The notes beneath the pieces are model-generated. The model was given only the letters and a program-made list of their open reading frames with translations. It was not told where the DNA came from and did no database searches. This document shows, one piece after another, positions 25,642 through 38,542 of a stretch of 64,000 nucleotides of DNA. The DNA comes from Hofstenia miamia (lineage: Eukaryota; Xenacoelomorpha; Acoela). Position 1 is the first letter of the stretch. Each line of letters starts with the position of its first letter. The stretch spans positions 1,171,829-1,235,828 of the forward strand of contig SCFE01000096.1 in NCBI GenBank assembly GCA_004352715.1, in the 5' to 3' direction. A program made the position numbers and the translations under genes.

Positions 25642-26930
25642 CTAAACAAGTCTTAATGAATTCCTTCTGAAATCTTTATTCAAATATAATTATTTAAAGC
25701 ATAGACTCTCTTTCAAATTACTGGACTAAGTCCTATGTAAAAACTAAAGTCATAATTTTCACAATGTAACCAGTAATTGTGGTGCTAATAATCAAAATTA
25801 TATCATTAATTATTGCAAAATTGTTGGCCAAAAATGATGTTTCGTACCTGCGCATAGATGCATAAGTTCTCATAGAAATAAAAAAGCATTTTGTCAATAG
25901 TAAACAGAAAGAACAAGCATAATGACACAAATTCTTTATGGATTAAAATATTAAGCTTGCTTTTTATAAAAAAATTTTCACCAAGGACTTGTGGAAAATT
26001 GTAATTAATAGAAACGTGGCAATAGAAAAGAAATCGAAGTGCCACGAAAGAGATCTTTTAAAATATTCATCTTTCTACATGCTTTGCATTTATTACTATC
26101 ATTGTTAACAAATGGTAATCGAAGATTGCGGAGTTCTTGATCGATTGTAAAGATAATTAAATTGTGATTCTGTCAAATTATAATTATATATTCTTCAGGA
26201 AATTCATAGAATAGTTATTCAAAGAGAGATTATAGGACATTCTCTCCTTCGACGAATTTACTGGATGGACCAATCCAATTGAAATCGGTATTCCTTCAGT
26301 TTATTAATGGAATTGAGTTATATTACTCAAAAAAACACAATTCACATTCTCCCAACTTTTACATTAAAGCTTCAATTTTACTCGGGAATATCATTTTGGG
26401 GAAAGTCGTTCATGTAATTATACTTAAAAAGCGTGGAAACGTTTACCTCTTTCTTTATCAGAATTTAATAAGGTAAGGCAGTCTTACGGTACGGGCATAT
26501 AGTCCCCAAATATGGATACGGGCTGAAAATTTAGGCTCCCGCCTGGTCCGATCAGGAAAATTTGGACAGGACCCGAATTCAGCTGAGTTGATTTAAATAA
26601 CATCAATTCAGCCAAGTTTAGCTTCTTTAATTTTTCGGTTTGCCAAATAAATATTGGGTATGTATAAAATATATTTAAAAAACTTCAAGCTGAAATTAGA
26701 AGAGATTAAATAACAAATGTATGGGTTGTTTCATGGCCAATTGTGTTTTTTTTAAAGTTTGAATGAGGATGACCCTTCGGTCAAGCACACTCCAAACCCA
26801 TTAAAATAATTAACTAAAGCCATATTACAGGATAATTTTTCCTTTTTGAATTATATTTTTATAGCCGCAAAACTTACAAATATTTTCTAAGTTCGTAAGT
26901 GTTCCCTTATGAGCAATTATCTCGAGCTAA

Positions 26931-26997
26931 TTATCCTTTATACGATAAGTTTCCCTTACATAAGGGAAAGTCATAAGGGAAAACGTATCGTGTAAGC
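26931..26997. repeat. Imperfect inverted repeat
   Basis: 'ATACGATAAGTTTCCCTTA' near 26939 pairs with 'AAGGGAAAACGTATCGTGTA' about 25 bases later. A further TTCCCTTATGAG lies 40 bases upstream. It may be the terminus of a DNA transposon or a small foldback; no coding sequence is attached. Confidence 0.5.
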
Positions 26998-29900
26998 GTG
27001 GCTTAAACCATGATGCTTCTACGGAATTCATCTAAGAAAACACGTGGATTTTTGTCCTTGATTCTATTCTGTCATCACGACGTTCAGGCCATTTCCAACA
27101 CCATTTTTCTCAGAGGACTTCACTTTTGAATTCCTTTGATATTTTAAGCTCTTCTTAATGTTAGAATTTTCATGCAACCTTAAGCTTACTGTGGATTTGA
27201 GCGTCCTTCATTCCATTTCGACCTAGTATATATTTCATGAGTACCCACTTCCATGTTCTATTTAATGATGCTTCAATTGAACTGAATAAATTGCAAGAAC
27301 ATTGTCGATTAGTTATTCAGAGTTGTGTGATTATTAAAGGTCTGTTATATAAAGGTCTGTTCATTTATAATTGTTATTAAATAAGTATTATATAAAACAA
27401 AATTTTCGCGAAATGACCCATAAAATTAAGAGCTTAGAAACTTAAATTTAATTTTTCTACAGATTGCTTAATATAATTCAACAGCTTCCACTGCAATTGG
27501 GTTGATTCACGTGTAATAGTCCATCCAGGTTTTTCAAAAACTTCAGATCATTTCTTCGGCCCAGCCATATCCATCTTTATGGCCCCTCGTGCCCAAGTGT
27601 AGCAAAGGAATAAAATAAACAAAAACGCACGGCACCGGAACAAATTTTCAATTTCATATTTGATTTAATGTTTGTTACAATTATATATATTCCCCGTAAT
27701 ATTTCCATTCCATGTGCAACTCGATAAATATATAAATTAGGGATATCTTAGCACATGTAATAACGGTAAAAAAACAAAGACTAAATCTCATGGAACGGGA
27801 CCTGTTTGGGATCTGAAAGTAAAGTTTGTGGCATTGCAGGCTTCTACAGCGAAAGTCGTACATCAAGAATGTAGACGCCTATTAATGTGTATATTTGATA
27901 TTACATAACATGATATTATAAACAATATAAAATCAACTATTTTTCGTATTTTTTCGATTATCAACAAGGTGATTGTATAATAATATACAATCACCTCTTC
28001 TCACCTCTTCCAAGACTATGCTAGACAGTTAGTAGTTATATTCTATAAAAAACCAAATAAAATTTAATTGCTTGAATCAATGAATAAATCTGAGCGGATT
28101 GTCGGAGAGGATAAGGATCGGACTATGAACAACTTGATTTTCTTTAGATTTTAAAATTAAAAAATAAAAATTGTTTAGATAAATAGCATTTGCTTACAGA
28201 TATGTATTTTACAAGTAAGATGTTGCGAACTAAGCTTTCACCAATTTGAGGGTTAAGGATTTGGTGGAAACGTGGAAATAAAATGTAAGAAAAAACAATA
28301 TTTAAAGAATGTAGTTGAAATTGAGAACTGAGAATTGTATTATATATATTTCAAAGAGAAATTGCGTATAAATGAACAATGAAATGAGTCATTTAACGGA
28401 ATAGTTTTGTTATGCTCGTAATTTGATAGAAAGAATTAGAGGTTGTGAACTTAAATTTTCGTCGATGGCATGTGCAGAATAATTCTAAACAGCCCTAATT
28501 TTGTTGCGAGAAATTTTTTTCTAACAAAAGCATAAATTTTTAAAGTCCTTTGATTAGCTCTTAGTTGCCATGTAGATGTCTAGAGTTACAGGCTAATGCA
28601 ACAATTTACTTCCTCCTTAATCGGTAATGCAATGGCACTATTATATTAAACAAATCACATTAAAGAAAAACAAACCTTCCTTGGATGTAAAAAATACATT
28701 TAAAGAATAGGCGAAAGAGAAAAATAAATGAACGACTTTGGACGCGGTGTATAAAGTTATTATTTTATAGGAGGGAGAAACTAGAAAATAGAAAACACTA
28801 AAAGATCGCAGATTTTGTGTCAGCGTTAAGATTAAATTAGTGGTTACAATACGGTCAAAATCAATATCCAATAGACCATTGTCTAAGAGCAATTGAATTA
28901 GAATATATTTAAAAACATTTCTGGAATCAATACGTGGTTCAACGATCAATACTCTATGACAATAAACTGTCTTAACATTTAATGAAAAGCTGTTCGATAG
29001 TAAAGGAATGAATCACGCAGGATACCAAGTGCTCAACACTTTTCAAGTCATATATCAACAACCATACAACAATGCACGAGGGATTTTCGATCCATACAAC
29101 CATTCAATTTATGCCATGTTAAACCCTAATTGCATTCGGAAACCGGAAATTTATCAGCACTGCTTCACGTTCATGTAATTTCCCCTGCTATGTTTTTATG
29201 CGATACCACGTAATTGTTTAAAATTTCAATTTCTATGTTTGGGTTAAGGCCTCAGTTGTTTAGTTCATTGCGGCCATTTGCGGTGGCTACGGTTTGGTCA
29301 TGGCTAAAGAAAATCTTGAGAAATCATTTGCCTATAAATTTCTGTAATGAATCTATTTAATATTTTAAGTAAATGAATTGCCAATTTACATAACTAAACA
29401 TGCAGAGGTGGGGTTAAAAATGTTAAGCTTTTATCAAAAAACTTAAATAATCTAATAAAAACATAACATAATATTTGCATATTAAAATTGTATTTTCAAA
29501 GCTTAATAAGTTCTTTTTGCATGGAGTAAAGGTAGAATAGATTACTATATGAAGTTGGTCAGAACAAAGAGCTATATGGGTGTTGCAATTTCCCCACTAA
29601 TAACTCAGGGAATGTGTAATTTCGAATCATGAAAATTCAAAACAACGGTTAATAAAATATCATCACTCATGCGGCAATTGGAAAACTCGGATATCCTTCG
29701 AAAAAATTCTGGTGAATAAAGGCATAACATCTACAAAAACCGAATGTTTAAAAACTTTGATAAGCCAATAAAAACATGCATACCTCGACATAAATTTCTC
29801 AAAGAGCAATGTGTTAAAAGCAGGAAATAACTCCCAGATGATTAAAAACAGAGTTAATAATACAACTATTTACCAGCGGCTATTATTTATTTATAGATTT

Positions 29901-32030
29901 TAATATTCATCCAGCAATGTCAATGTGTTACCAGCAAAAGAGTGATTACTTTCTGATTTTAAACAAAAACATCAAATTACAAAACAACAATAGAACTGTT
30001 GTCAACGTCACATACATTGTTTTAAATTATTATCGCGATAATCATTTTTATCGCAGTTTCCAGCTTCAAACTAATTGAAAGCGTGAGTTAGAGACATAGC
30101 TCATGGGTAGCCGCTCTAGGACTAGGCAGTAAAAATTGGGGGGATGTAAAAATTCGCATACATTGGATAAAATTTAGTACATTCCATTACAAAGCGCACA
30201 TTGAAGTCAATTAATATATTTATACTAAAAGTTTCTGGGCTGAATTATACTTTTATGTGTTGACCATCCTTGGCTAATGCATTGATATGTAGAAAGTCAT
30301 GCAAATCATACTATTACGTTTTTGTAATCTAGTTTATAATGATCTAACATCAGGTCTGCTGGAGCTTGGTAGTCTCAGTATAGATACAAGTACAACTATT
30401 TCAAACAGCTTCAATATACGAAAGATTTCAATCAGTTTTCACTCTCATATAGTCCTAAAAAAATTCTATTAATTTAAAATCAAACGCAGTGGGTTGGTTT
30501 TATTGTAAAAGTGACTAAGTGCTTTATAATTTACAAAAAAATGTTTGACAAAGGTGCCAATGTCAAAGACGAGGGGCAATTTACATCGCGACGCCACCTA
30601 GAGTCAACAATTCATAAGCAATTAATTGTCTTATTGTAAATTTAAATATAAATTCATGTATGTCTTCATACTATACTGCAACCCTATTTCGAATATCATG
30701 TCTTTCTTGCACAACTATCAATGTATGATGAGTTACGTTCACGTATACCACAAACTGTATTGGAAGAACATATTGTCGTTTATGAAGGCTAATAGCTGGG
30801 GTTTAAATTTGACTCTATGCTATGATGTGGAACTATTTTGAATAGAGAAATAAGTAAAGATTAAATACATCGAGTTAATAAAATAGAGGAAAAGGAATGT
30901 CGTAATTTTAGCAATTAGTTTAATAGGGAGTCGAGTTTTTAAATTAGTCAAATTAAAGAAAATGCTTAAATAATTCAATGAATTGGCGGTACTTTATGAC
31001 AAGAACATTTTAATGTTTAATTGGATGTATTCTTTAATTTCCTATCTTCATGCATTGAATTACATCATAGTAATTTCAAATCGATTTCGATTTAACAAAG
31101 AGAATCTCTGCTCGATAAAAGGCATTGAAGTGTGGCCTATGACACCCTAGCTGATAGAATTTTACGTAGACGTTAGATAAAGTGCATCTACTTTATACAA
31201 AGACACAAGTGGGCAAATTTCTTTTTTGACGCAACAATTAGAAGGCAAATAACAAACCTATCCCAAAGACCTATTTAGGGGGTATGGGACAATGCTCCCT
31301 CTTAAGGTTTCCAATATTGACTCTTTTCTGCATAAAAATAAAATGTTTCACAAAAAATTTGTAAAAAAATAAGAACTAAAGTGGTGTTTGCGCGCAAAAA
31401 AGAAATCTTGTGTTGCTTAACTATGAACTAAGAATTTCCTTTATAATAGTGGCTTCATTTGCTTTGAAAAATATCTATTGTTTATTAATTTAGCAAAAAC
31501 ATCAGCAAGGCTGGGAATTTGTGGATAGGTTCAAAATGTTGGTCAAGTATTGTCATTTATAGCTATATGCATTTTTTGGGAATTCAATAACTGGATATAG
31601 GGGATATCTTAGAAAAAATAATTCAATATCAATCAGTTTTGTGGTTGGTTAACAAACAAATGCATTATGCTATCCCATTAGACGACGATTTGGGATCCGC
31701 AAATTTTCAGAGCTCGCGTCATTTACTCAAGTCAATCTAAGGAAAGTGCTTGTAAAGGTTTCTGTTATCTTGTCAGACCACTTTACACCAAGTCTAATAT
31801 GCTGTCTACAAGCGGAAGAGAGACAACGCCTAATAAGCAAACTGTTAACAATATGCCAATAGTTCATCAAATTACTGTAGCCACTGCGAGACTGCGCTGT
31901 CTGGCGGATTGTCTCAAATATTTTATAAAATATATATTTTAAGTAAATTTATTTTTGTTTTCATTTTTTTTTGTAATTACAACTGATGTTATCATTAACA
32001 TTTCTAAAAATTAATTAGTTGAGCATAAGG

Positions 32031-32245
32031 GTTTGCACGTTTAAACGTTTTACTTTTAAAATCTGTAGTCTAGTGTCATTTACAAACGATAAAAAAATTT
32101 TTATTTAAATTTGAATGTTTAATATCGGTGTTTTAGTTATATTTATCTCTATGCATACATTTCTAGTTTAAACGTGACGTTTAAACGTTTGCAGTTTGTA
32201 AACGTGATGCGTTTAAACGTCTACATATTTATTAAACGTGCAAAC
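32031..32245. mobile_element. Short inverted-repeat element (215 bp) with GTTTAAAC cluster
   Basis: A perfect 14-bp terminal inverted repeat (GTTTGCACGTTTAA / TTAAACGTGCAAAC) bounds the element. Inside it the palindrome GTTTAAAC occurs four times, three of them within 50 bases (32166-32218) together with AACGTGA variants. There is no coding capacity. No target duplication was recognised, so the superfamily is uncertain. Confidence 0.6.
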
Positions 32246-33464
32246 TGTAAATTGAGTAATTAAATTTCGCAGACATTAATTATAAGAACCTTCTCAAAAT
32301 ACAAGACTAAAGCAAAGGCCATTTGAAGGAAATTCCAAAGTTTGTTTAAATATGACCTCCACTTCAAAAGCTTCAGTCTGAAGCAGGGTTTCTGGACATA
32401 TGATGCTAATCTATAGCACGGGCTTATCCTATTCACAATCTTCAAAAAATAGCGAAGCATTAATTGGACACTAAGTGTTTACTATGATGACACCCAAACT
32501 GTGTTTTAGTTCTATTTCATACTTTAGGTTTAATAATAAACAATTTCAAATAAGAACCTGGCCAATCATTTCTGAGACTAGGTTGATTGTATTTTTTATA
32601 CGTTGAGGCCTTTTTCTTGATGGTTTTTCATACTTTCAAACCATTTTAGCATCAATGTTGTTATAAAAATAAGTAATTTTTTACACAGAAAGAAAATGCT
32701 ATTATGAATTATATTTTACTAATATTATGAAGTTTTTTCCAATTACCAAAACCATTATCATCAAGGTATTGATCAATTAAAACAATAAATTTAAAAAACA
32801 TGAAATAGGCATTTTCATAATCAGCTTTGTTATCCTATTTTTCTCATTTTTGACCCATTTTAAACGTCATTGTTCTCATAAAAATATTCATGTTATAAAT
32901 AAATAAAGTTATCCTTGATTGACCTGGGATGAAAATGCTATATTAAAATGGTTGCACACAATAAATTTTGGCAATGCGAAGTGCTAGTAAGCAGTTCCCA
33001 GAGGGACTTGCAAAAATACAACGGATATTAATAAAGTCAAGAAGTGCTAAAACGTATAAATCAATGGATGTAGGGAAAATTGTGGTGTTGCATAATATAG
33101 TTTTCTTTCAAATTGATAATGTTCCAAGTGGGAATTAAATAATTAGACGAGCGTTTCGGGATAAGCACAGATGTTGCTTTGAGTTCCGGCCAATTCCTAC
33201 ACAATTATAGGACAAATAATTCTCCAATATGCTAATCGATTACATTTTTCATATTTATTACTAAATTTTAAAAATAATTGTTGAAATTAAAGATTTCTTA
33301 CAAATATTTTAGTTCAAAAAATTGAGAATTACGTTTATATTCACTTTTCAAAGAAAGACAACAACAATTTATCAAGTGCAAATTTTGGAAAATACAAAAG
33401 TAGGTTGCAAAATTTTTCACTAAGCCTGAGATAACCCAAGTACTTTTTACAATTTGTAATATTT

Positions 33465-33530
33465 CTATAAAAATTTTTTAGCGCTCATAACTCACAAAAA
33501 TATCATACAGGTTGGTCAACAGATAACAGT
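33465..33530 (-). repeat. Dispersed repeat family, short fragment
   Basis: 'agcgctcataactcacaaaa' matches the conserved centre of the repeat at 42.27-42.31 kb in inverse orientation. Only this core is recognisable. Confidence 0.35.
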
Positions 33531-33614
33531 TAAAACAAGATCCTTTATAATATATTAGTCGTTCAACTACTACGATAACACTCAGTGAATATTTTTTTTT
33601 AAAAAAACTGATAA

Positions 33615-33619
33615 TTATA

Positions 33620-33651
<32 letters not shown>

Positions 33652-33652
33652 C
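33615..33652. repeat. (TA)n microsatellite
   Basis: TA tract with TGTA/ATAC interruptions. Confidence 0.9.
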
Positions 33653-35399
33653 ATCTTCTATTTTTCTTTTAGGAATAACGACTTTTGATTTACTGTGGCA
33701 ATTGCTAGCCACAAGTTTAGAGTGTTGCGTGACATTTTCACCACTGTAAAAATCTTGCATGGTGTATTTACACAAAGAAAAATAGTTGAATAGAATGCAA
33801 ATTATTTCAACCTAAGTTTGGAAGCGCGCTTATCCAAAGATGTCTCAAACCCCACGATTCTCAATTTTTTTGCGCAAATTGCTTGAAAATGAAGACACAA
33901 AGATTTGCGACATTAGATGTTTAATAGGGAGTTTGCGGTTATTCTTTAGGTACTTTCCTTAAGTCGTATAAATACACTTTTGTTACAGAATAAATGTCGC
34001 AACAAACTGTTTTGAGTTTACTCCAAGACCTTACCCGTCCCACATGGGTCTTCTGCTTAGCAAGAAAAAAATGAACCGGTGGGGCAAAAATGGTGCAACA
34101 AATTTTACCTAATCATGCAAAACTGTATATTTGAAAAAATTTGCATGCATATTTTTATTTTGTTTGCAGCTTGTATTCAACAAACTTCTCTAGGCTCTTA
34201 ATTAGTGTTGATTTTGCTTTTTTTGTATACCCGTTCAATTTTTCAAGTTTTTTGTTCCAATTTTTGGAAATATGTTTATTATTGGACTAAAGGTATGCGG
34301 GTAAAGCAAATGTACGTTGCGAGCCAGACCTAGCCGATTTTTGAAACACTACATCGATTGCCTGGCGGGGCTGTGCCAAATTAATAAAAACCCGACCCCA
34401 CCCTCAATTTATTCAGCTTAAATATTAAGAACAGAAAAATTATGCGAATTGCTAGTGCATATCAACTGTTTAAATTGAATAAAAAAGGTATGTGCTCTCT
34501 AATTCGAAAGTAGGTTAAATTTTAGACTCTTTTGACTCCAACCTGTTTTCAACAATAAGGTTATCAATTGTGAAAGCGCATTTTGTATTAGTAACAGAAA
34601 TATCTATGAAATGTAAAATTTATTTTCAAATTTGCAATTGAATGAAATTCACAGAAATTATTTACAAGACGGGTTATTACGAAATCATTGACACAGTGTC
34701 GGATTTTTTATGTTCTATCCCTAAAACTGAAATTACTTGAAAATACTATATAATGTCTACATTTTCAATCTTTCATAATGATGTTATGTTTCGTTTACCT
34801 TTTTCGGGGATAATTATCAATACTTAGTAGTGAAAAATTCTTTTTATTTCATCGACTACTATCATTCCTTATACATTCATTAAAGACGTTTTGTAAAATT
34901 TGTTCGCCTTTCATGAATAATAATTTGAAAATAATTTTGCGTCCTACATAATTTTCAAAAATTAGAATGCAATGATAATACGAAGGCTGGCAAATTGGTT
35001 ACATTTATGTAAATGTTATCTAGTGAGTCTACTTATAAACAAGGAAACAGAATAGTTTATGGGATAGAATATGGAGTTTGGATTAAAATAATGAGATAAC
35101 GTAGGACTGGAAACATATCATTGCTACAGTCAAGAGGTTTCTGGTTTTCATGGTAATATCACTTCACTTAGATTCAAAAGGGTTAACCAAAACAGTACTT
35201 ACCAAAATACAATGAAGCATGCAAGTGTTAATCATGGATTTATATCACTCATTTTACTTGATTTACAAATGTCCCTGAAGAAATGCAAAGTCATTCTTCA
35301 CAGGCCTTACCTTTGCTCAAGGAAAACAAAGCTTTCTAGCGGTAATATTTATAATTCATTTTGAATTCCTCACTACTTGACGTTAGTAGTAACTCTTCA

Positions 35400-36078
35400 T
35401 TGTATAGTAATACTGACTTCTGTACTACCACCTCTCCCAAGGCGATCTGTAATACAGGCCATGACACTGGGGAATTGTTTTCTAGCGGAGGCTGAGCTAC
35501 TATTAGAAGTTTCTGCTAAAGTTAATATAAAATAACTGCAAAATTTATTTTGTAGGCAACAATATTTATGACGATTGTTTAACCACATATAAAAAGTGTT
35601 TTCAAAAATAAAACATGGATTAACAAAAGACATAATGTTGCTGTTAACGAAATTTAGCAATTTTACGACTTGAAACATCATCTCTACTAAAACCGTTTTC
35701 TAGTTTAGTCCAGTTGAAAATTAAGTTATATTTAGCTATTGAATTGTAGCTCTAACTGTTGCACACCTTTAAAAACAACATATTTACTCAAAAGTTTGCA
35801 TTTCCTTTATTCAAGGCAACATGTTGATCAGCCTCCGCTAGAAAATAAATATGTCAAGTGCCATGGCCTGTATTATAGATCGCCTTGATCTCTCCCCATT
35901 TCATTAATGCGAACTCTTCCAAGTACTTCGTCTGCCTCTTGCTTATTGATTGAATTGGTCCTACTACTAATGACACGACTTCAACTGTAACATCCACCGT
36001 CCAATTATTTCTCACTGCCCTATTCATCACTGTTCGCATTCTCTTTATTTCTAATGTTCCCCTGATATGCGTGATCAT
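35400..36078 (-). mobile_element. Degraded RLE retrotransposon 3' relic split by an insertion
   Basis: The minus strand from 36078 reads VEVVSLVVGPIQSISKRQTK, then YLEEFALMKWGEI. This aligns with VEIVLVVVGVPGAVTKKYKI and YLKELGLPKWGGAV in the copy at 2.2-3.1 kb. The reading stops at an inserted inverted-repeat element. On its other side, at 35431-35411, 'gggagaggtggtagtacaga' continues the retrotransposon where 'gggaggggcggtagcacaga' is expected. It is an old, 5'-truncated copy of the family seen at 2.2 and 56.6 kb. Confidence 0.7.
35439..35889. mobile_element. Inverted-repeat element nested in the retrotransposon relic
   Basis: The arms 35439-35492 and 35831-35886 are inverted copies of each other (about 55 bases, with several substitutions and a small indel), with outer ends AAGGCGATCT and AGATCGCCTT. 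CTCTCCC occurs directly outside the left arm (35432-35438) and at 35890-35896, three bases outside the right arm, as expected for a 7-8 bp target duplication. The host sequence joins across the element when it is removed. The interior is AT-rich, with no transposase seen. Confidence 0.6.
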
Positions 36079-36198
36079 CTCGGTTTAATAAACTTGTGGT
36101 TCACGCTTATAGTATTATCTCCTGGATCCAGATCATATTATCATTTATTTATTAATATAATTTTTGTTGTCGTTTTTACTAAAATTAAGATTAATATA

Positions 36199-36219
36199 TA
36201 ATAATAATAATAATAATAC
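36199..36219. repeat. (TAA)n microsatellite
   Basis: A short run of TAA triplets about 120 bases on the 5' side of the retrotransposon relic at 35.4-36.1 kb. Confidence 0.9.
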
Positions 36220-37534
36220 AAAAAAATAGTCTGGCTTTAGCATCTAGTATGCATAACTTTAAATGCCATTAGACTAGTTAATAATAGAAACAATTCACAT
36301 GTAATTTCATTAAAATATTTACTTATTTTTCATATCCAAGCGTTAAGAAATTACATTGATAATCTATTTATACAAATGTTGCTTCGAATTTGTAATTATG
36401 TAATGTCTTCGTCGCTAGCTGGAATTTAATTATTATAAAAGCTGCATTTGCCTAATTCTAATAATACATTTTATGAAGTGCATAAATTAAATATCCAAAC
36501 CTTTATAATGCTAAAATAATGTAAGGACGAACTCTAAATTCACAAATGGACAAGGCTGAGGAATTGTCCACTTGAATAATCGTTCATTCCAACAACAGTG
36601 ACAAAGAAACTTATTGGCTACGACTTGCATGATGAAAAGATTATATTTTATAAGAAAAATTGGCCAAAATTATATATATATATATATATGCGTGCGTTTC
36701 CAAATAGGTATTCGATTTTTTATATACTTTACGAAGCCTATATCCTCCACAAATTTATTGAATGCCGTTTCAGCATTTCTGAACTCTGTGTTAGCGGAGG
36801 TCAGACCCTCCCAACTTCCCACCTTGCCAACTTTTTAGAAATTGTCAGTATTTTATAAAGATTTCTGTGAATTGCTTAAGTATATTTGACCAAAGCAAAG
36901 TAAAAATTCTACAATATCATCAACAATTGCATAGAAAATGTATTTAGATGTCAGTTTGTATCTAATAATTTGTTTTTCTTTCATTCAAAATACTGATGTG
37001 AGAATTGAAAATTATGAAATTATTGTTTAGCTTAAGGTAATTAAGCCTCCCTCTCCCAATTTTTTTGATATCAGTAGTTCACAATTTATATTAAGAATCT
37101 ATTTTAAAAGTTTCAAATAGCTATGGTATAAACTATTTGCTAGAATAAACGAGTTTTGTGTAAACATTTCATATTTGCTGTTTTGCAGTTTGAGAGAAAA
37201 TATTAAACAGGTGTCTTCATTCTTCATCAATTTTATTTCTAAGGTCGGAGAGGATGACTAAATTCAGTTTATATCCTGAATTTTTAGTACGCCATTGTTT
37301 TCAATGTTATCTACTTTACATCTGTATTCAAGCTTCTTGCAAATTTTGTAATGGTAATAATAGTAAAGTGTATTTTCTGAGTTCTAAAGTTTTTTAGCAT
37401 ATATTTTTTAATTCAAGTAAGTGCTAATGGTAATTGGAAAGTCTACTGGCTTTTCACATATTGGGATGGTCAAAAAGTTAACTAATTCGGGCTTTGTAAC
37501 ACAAAATTTAAATCATACCGGCCCTGTATTGTTG

Positions 37535-37540
<6 letters not shown>

Positions 37541-37575
<35 letters not shown>

Positions 37576-37833
37576 AGCAGAATTCTGTCAATATTATCAA
37601 TTCCTTAAAATTCTCAAAAAAAATTTGTTAAAACGCTTGAAAATTATATGGATAAATGTATANNNNNNNNNNNNNNNNNNNNNNNNNNNNNNNNNNNNNN
37701 NNNNNNNNNNNNNNNNNNNNNNNNNNNNNNNNNNNTATATATATATAGCAGAATTCTGTCAATATTATCAATTCCTTAAAATTCTCAAAAAAAATTTGTT
37801 AAAACGCTTGAAAATTATATGGATAAATGTATA
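37541..37833. repeat. (TA)n and 87-bp duplication around an N gap
   Basis: A TA tract (37541-37572) precedes sequence 37576-37662. Ns at 37663-37735 and a second TA tract follow, and then the same 87 bases repeat at 37747-37833. This is the same unmerged-contig pattern as at the gaps at 2.8 and 5.56 kb. Confidence 0.85.
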
Positions 37834-37966
37834 ATTTTATATATAATCATAAAATATACAGGTAAGTATTGTATATCAAAAAACGGTACCAGAATAAATG
37901 CTCTATATGCTAATCTGGCACGTTGTAAGATTTTTTGCTTAAATGTACTATTACATATCGCCGGTA

Positions 37967-37990
37967 TACATATATATATATATATATATA
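37967..37990. repeat. (TA)n microsatellite
   Basis: TA tract in AT-rich DNA. Confidence 0.9.
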
Positions 37991-38542
37991 TTTATACCGT
38001 TCTATTGACATGCGAGATACTTCAAATCAAATTTTATTGTTTTGTTCTTAAGAGCATTTTGGAAAAAAACCTAAAAAACGTTTTAAGTAGCATCCCTGCG
38101 TTGTACATTATGCATGTACATGAACATTAAGTCAAAAAGTTAAAAACCTTAATGATACATTAGCGCTTGGCATAATTCCTTCAGCAAATTCTAAGTAACG
38201 TACCCCAATTTATTAAGTACAGTCAATTCTGCTTTATCCGTATCTTGTTAGACAGCAGGTTTTTGTCCGGATTATGTGAGTTTGAAAATTTCAAATCCGA
38301 TAACATTGAAAATATGGAATTTATGGCCGGGCTAGGTTGTTTCATGGGTGGAAACGTAAGGAAAACGACCCTGTCCAGATTTAAGAAAAATGCTTTTTGA
38401 GAATAATCACGAAATTGCGTCAACAATTTTCTGACAAGGGATATCCTGAAAAAATGACACAGCTATCGACATTCTCACTTCACAGAACGAATCAAAACCA
38501 TGTTTTTTTACACATGTACAGTGTATTAAATTCACAAATCAA

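Noticed and set aside
28641-28949. 102-codon minus-strand ORF with protein-like stretch (VEPRIDSRNVFKYILIQLLL)
   Set aside because: A weak acceptor is present but no donor fits, and the junction between exons 3 and 4 of the host gene is already in phase without it. No family was recognised.
35397-35681. 94-codon minus-strand ORF as a host exon
   Set aside because: It crosses the left arm of the nested inverted-repeat element and retrotransposon DNA; the open frame is fortuitous.
38218-38260. Possible pogo/Tigger terminus (TACAGTCAATTCTGCTTTATCC)
   Set aside because: Resembles pogo ends but no matching inverted end or transposase was found nearby.
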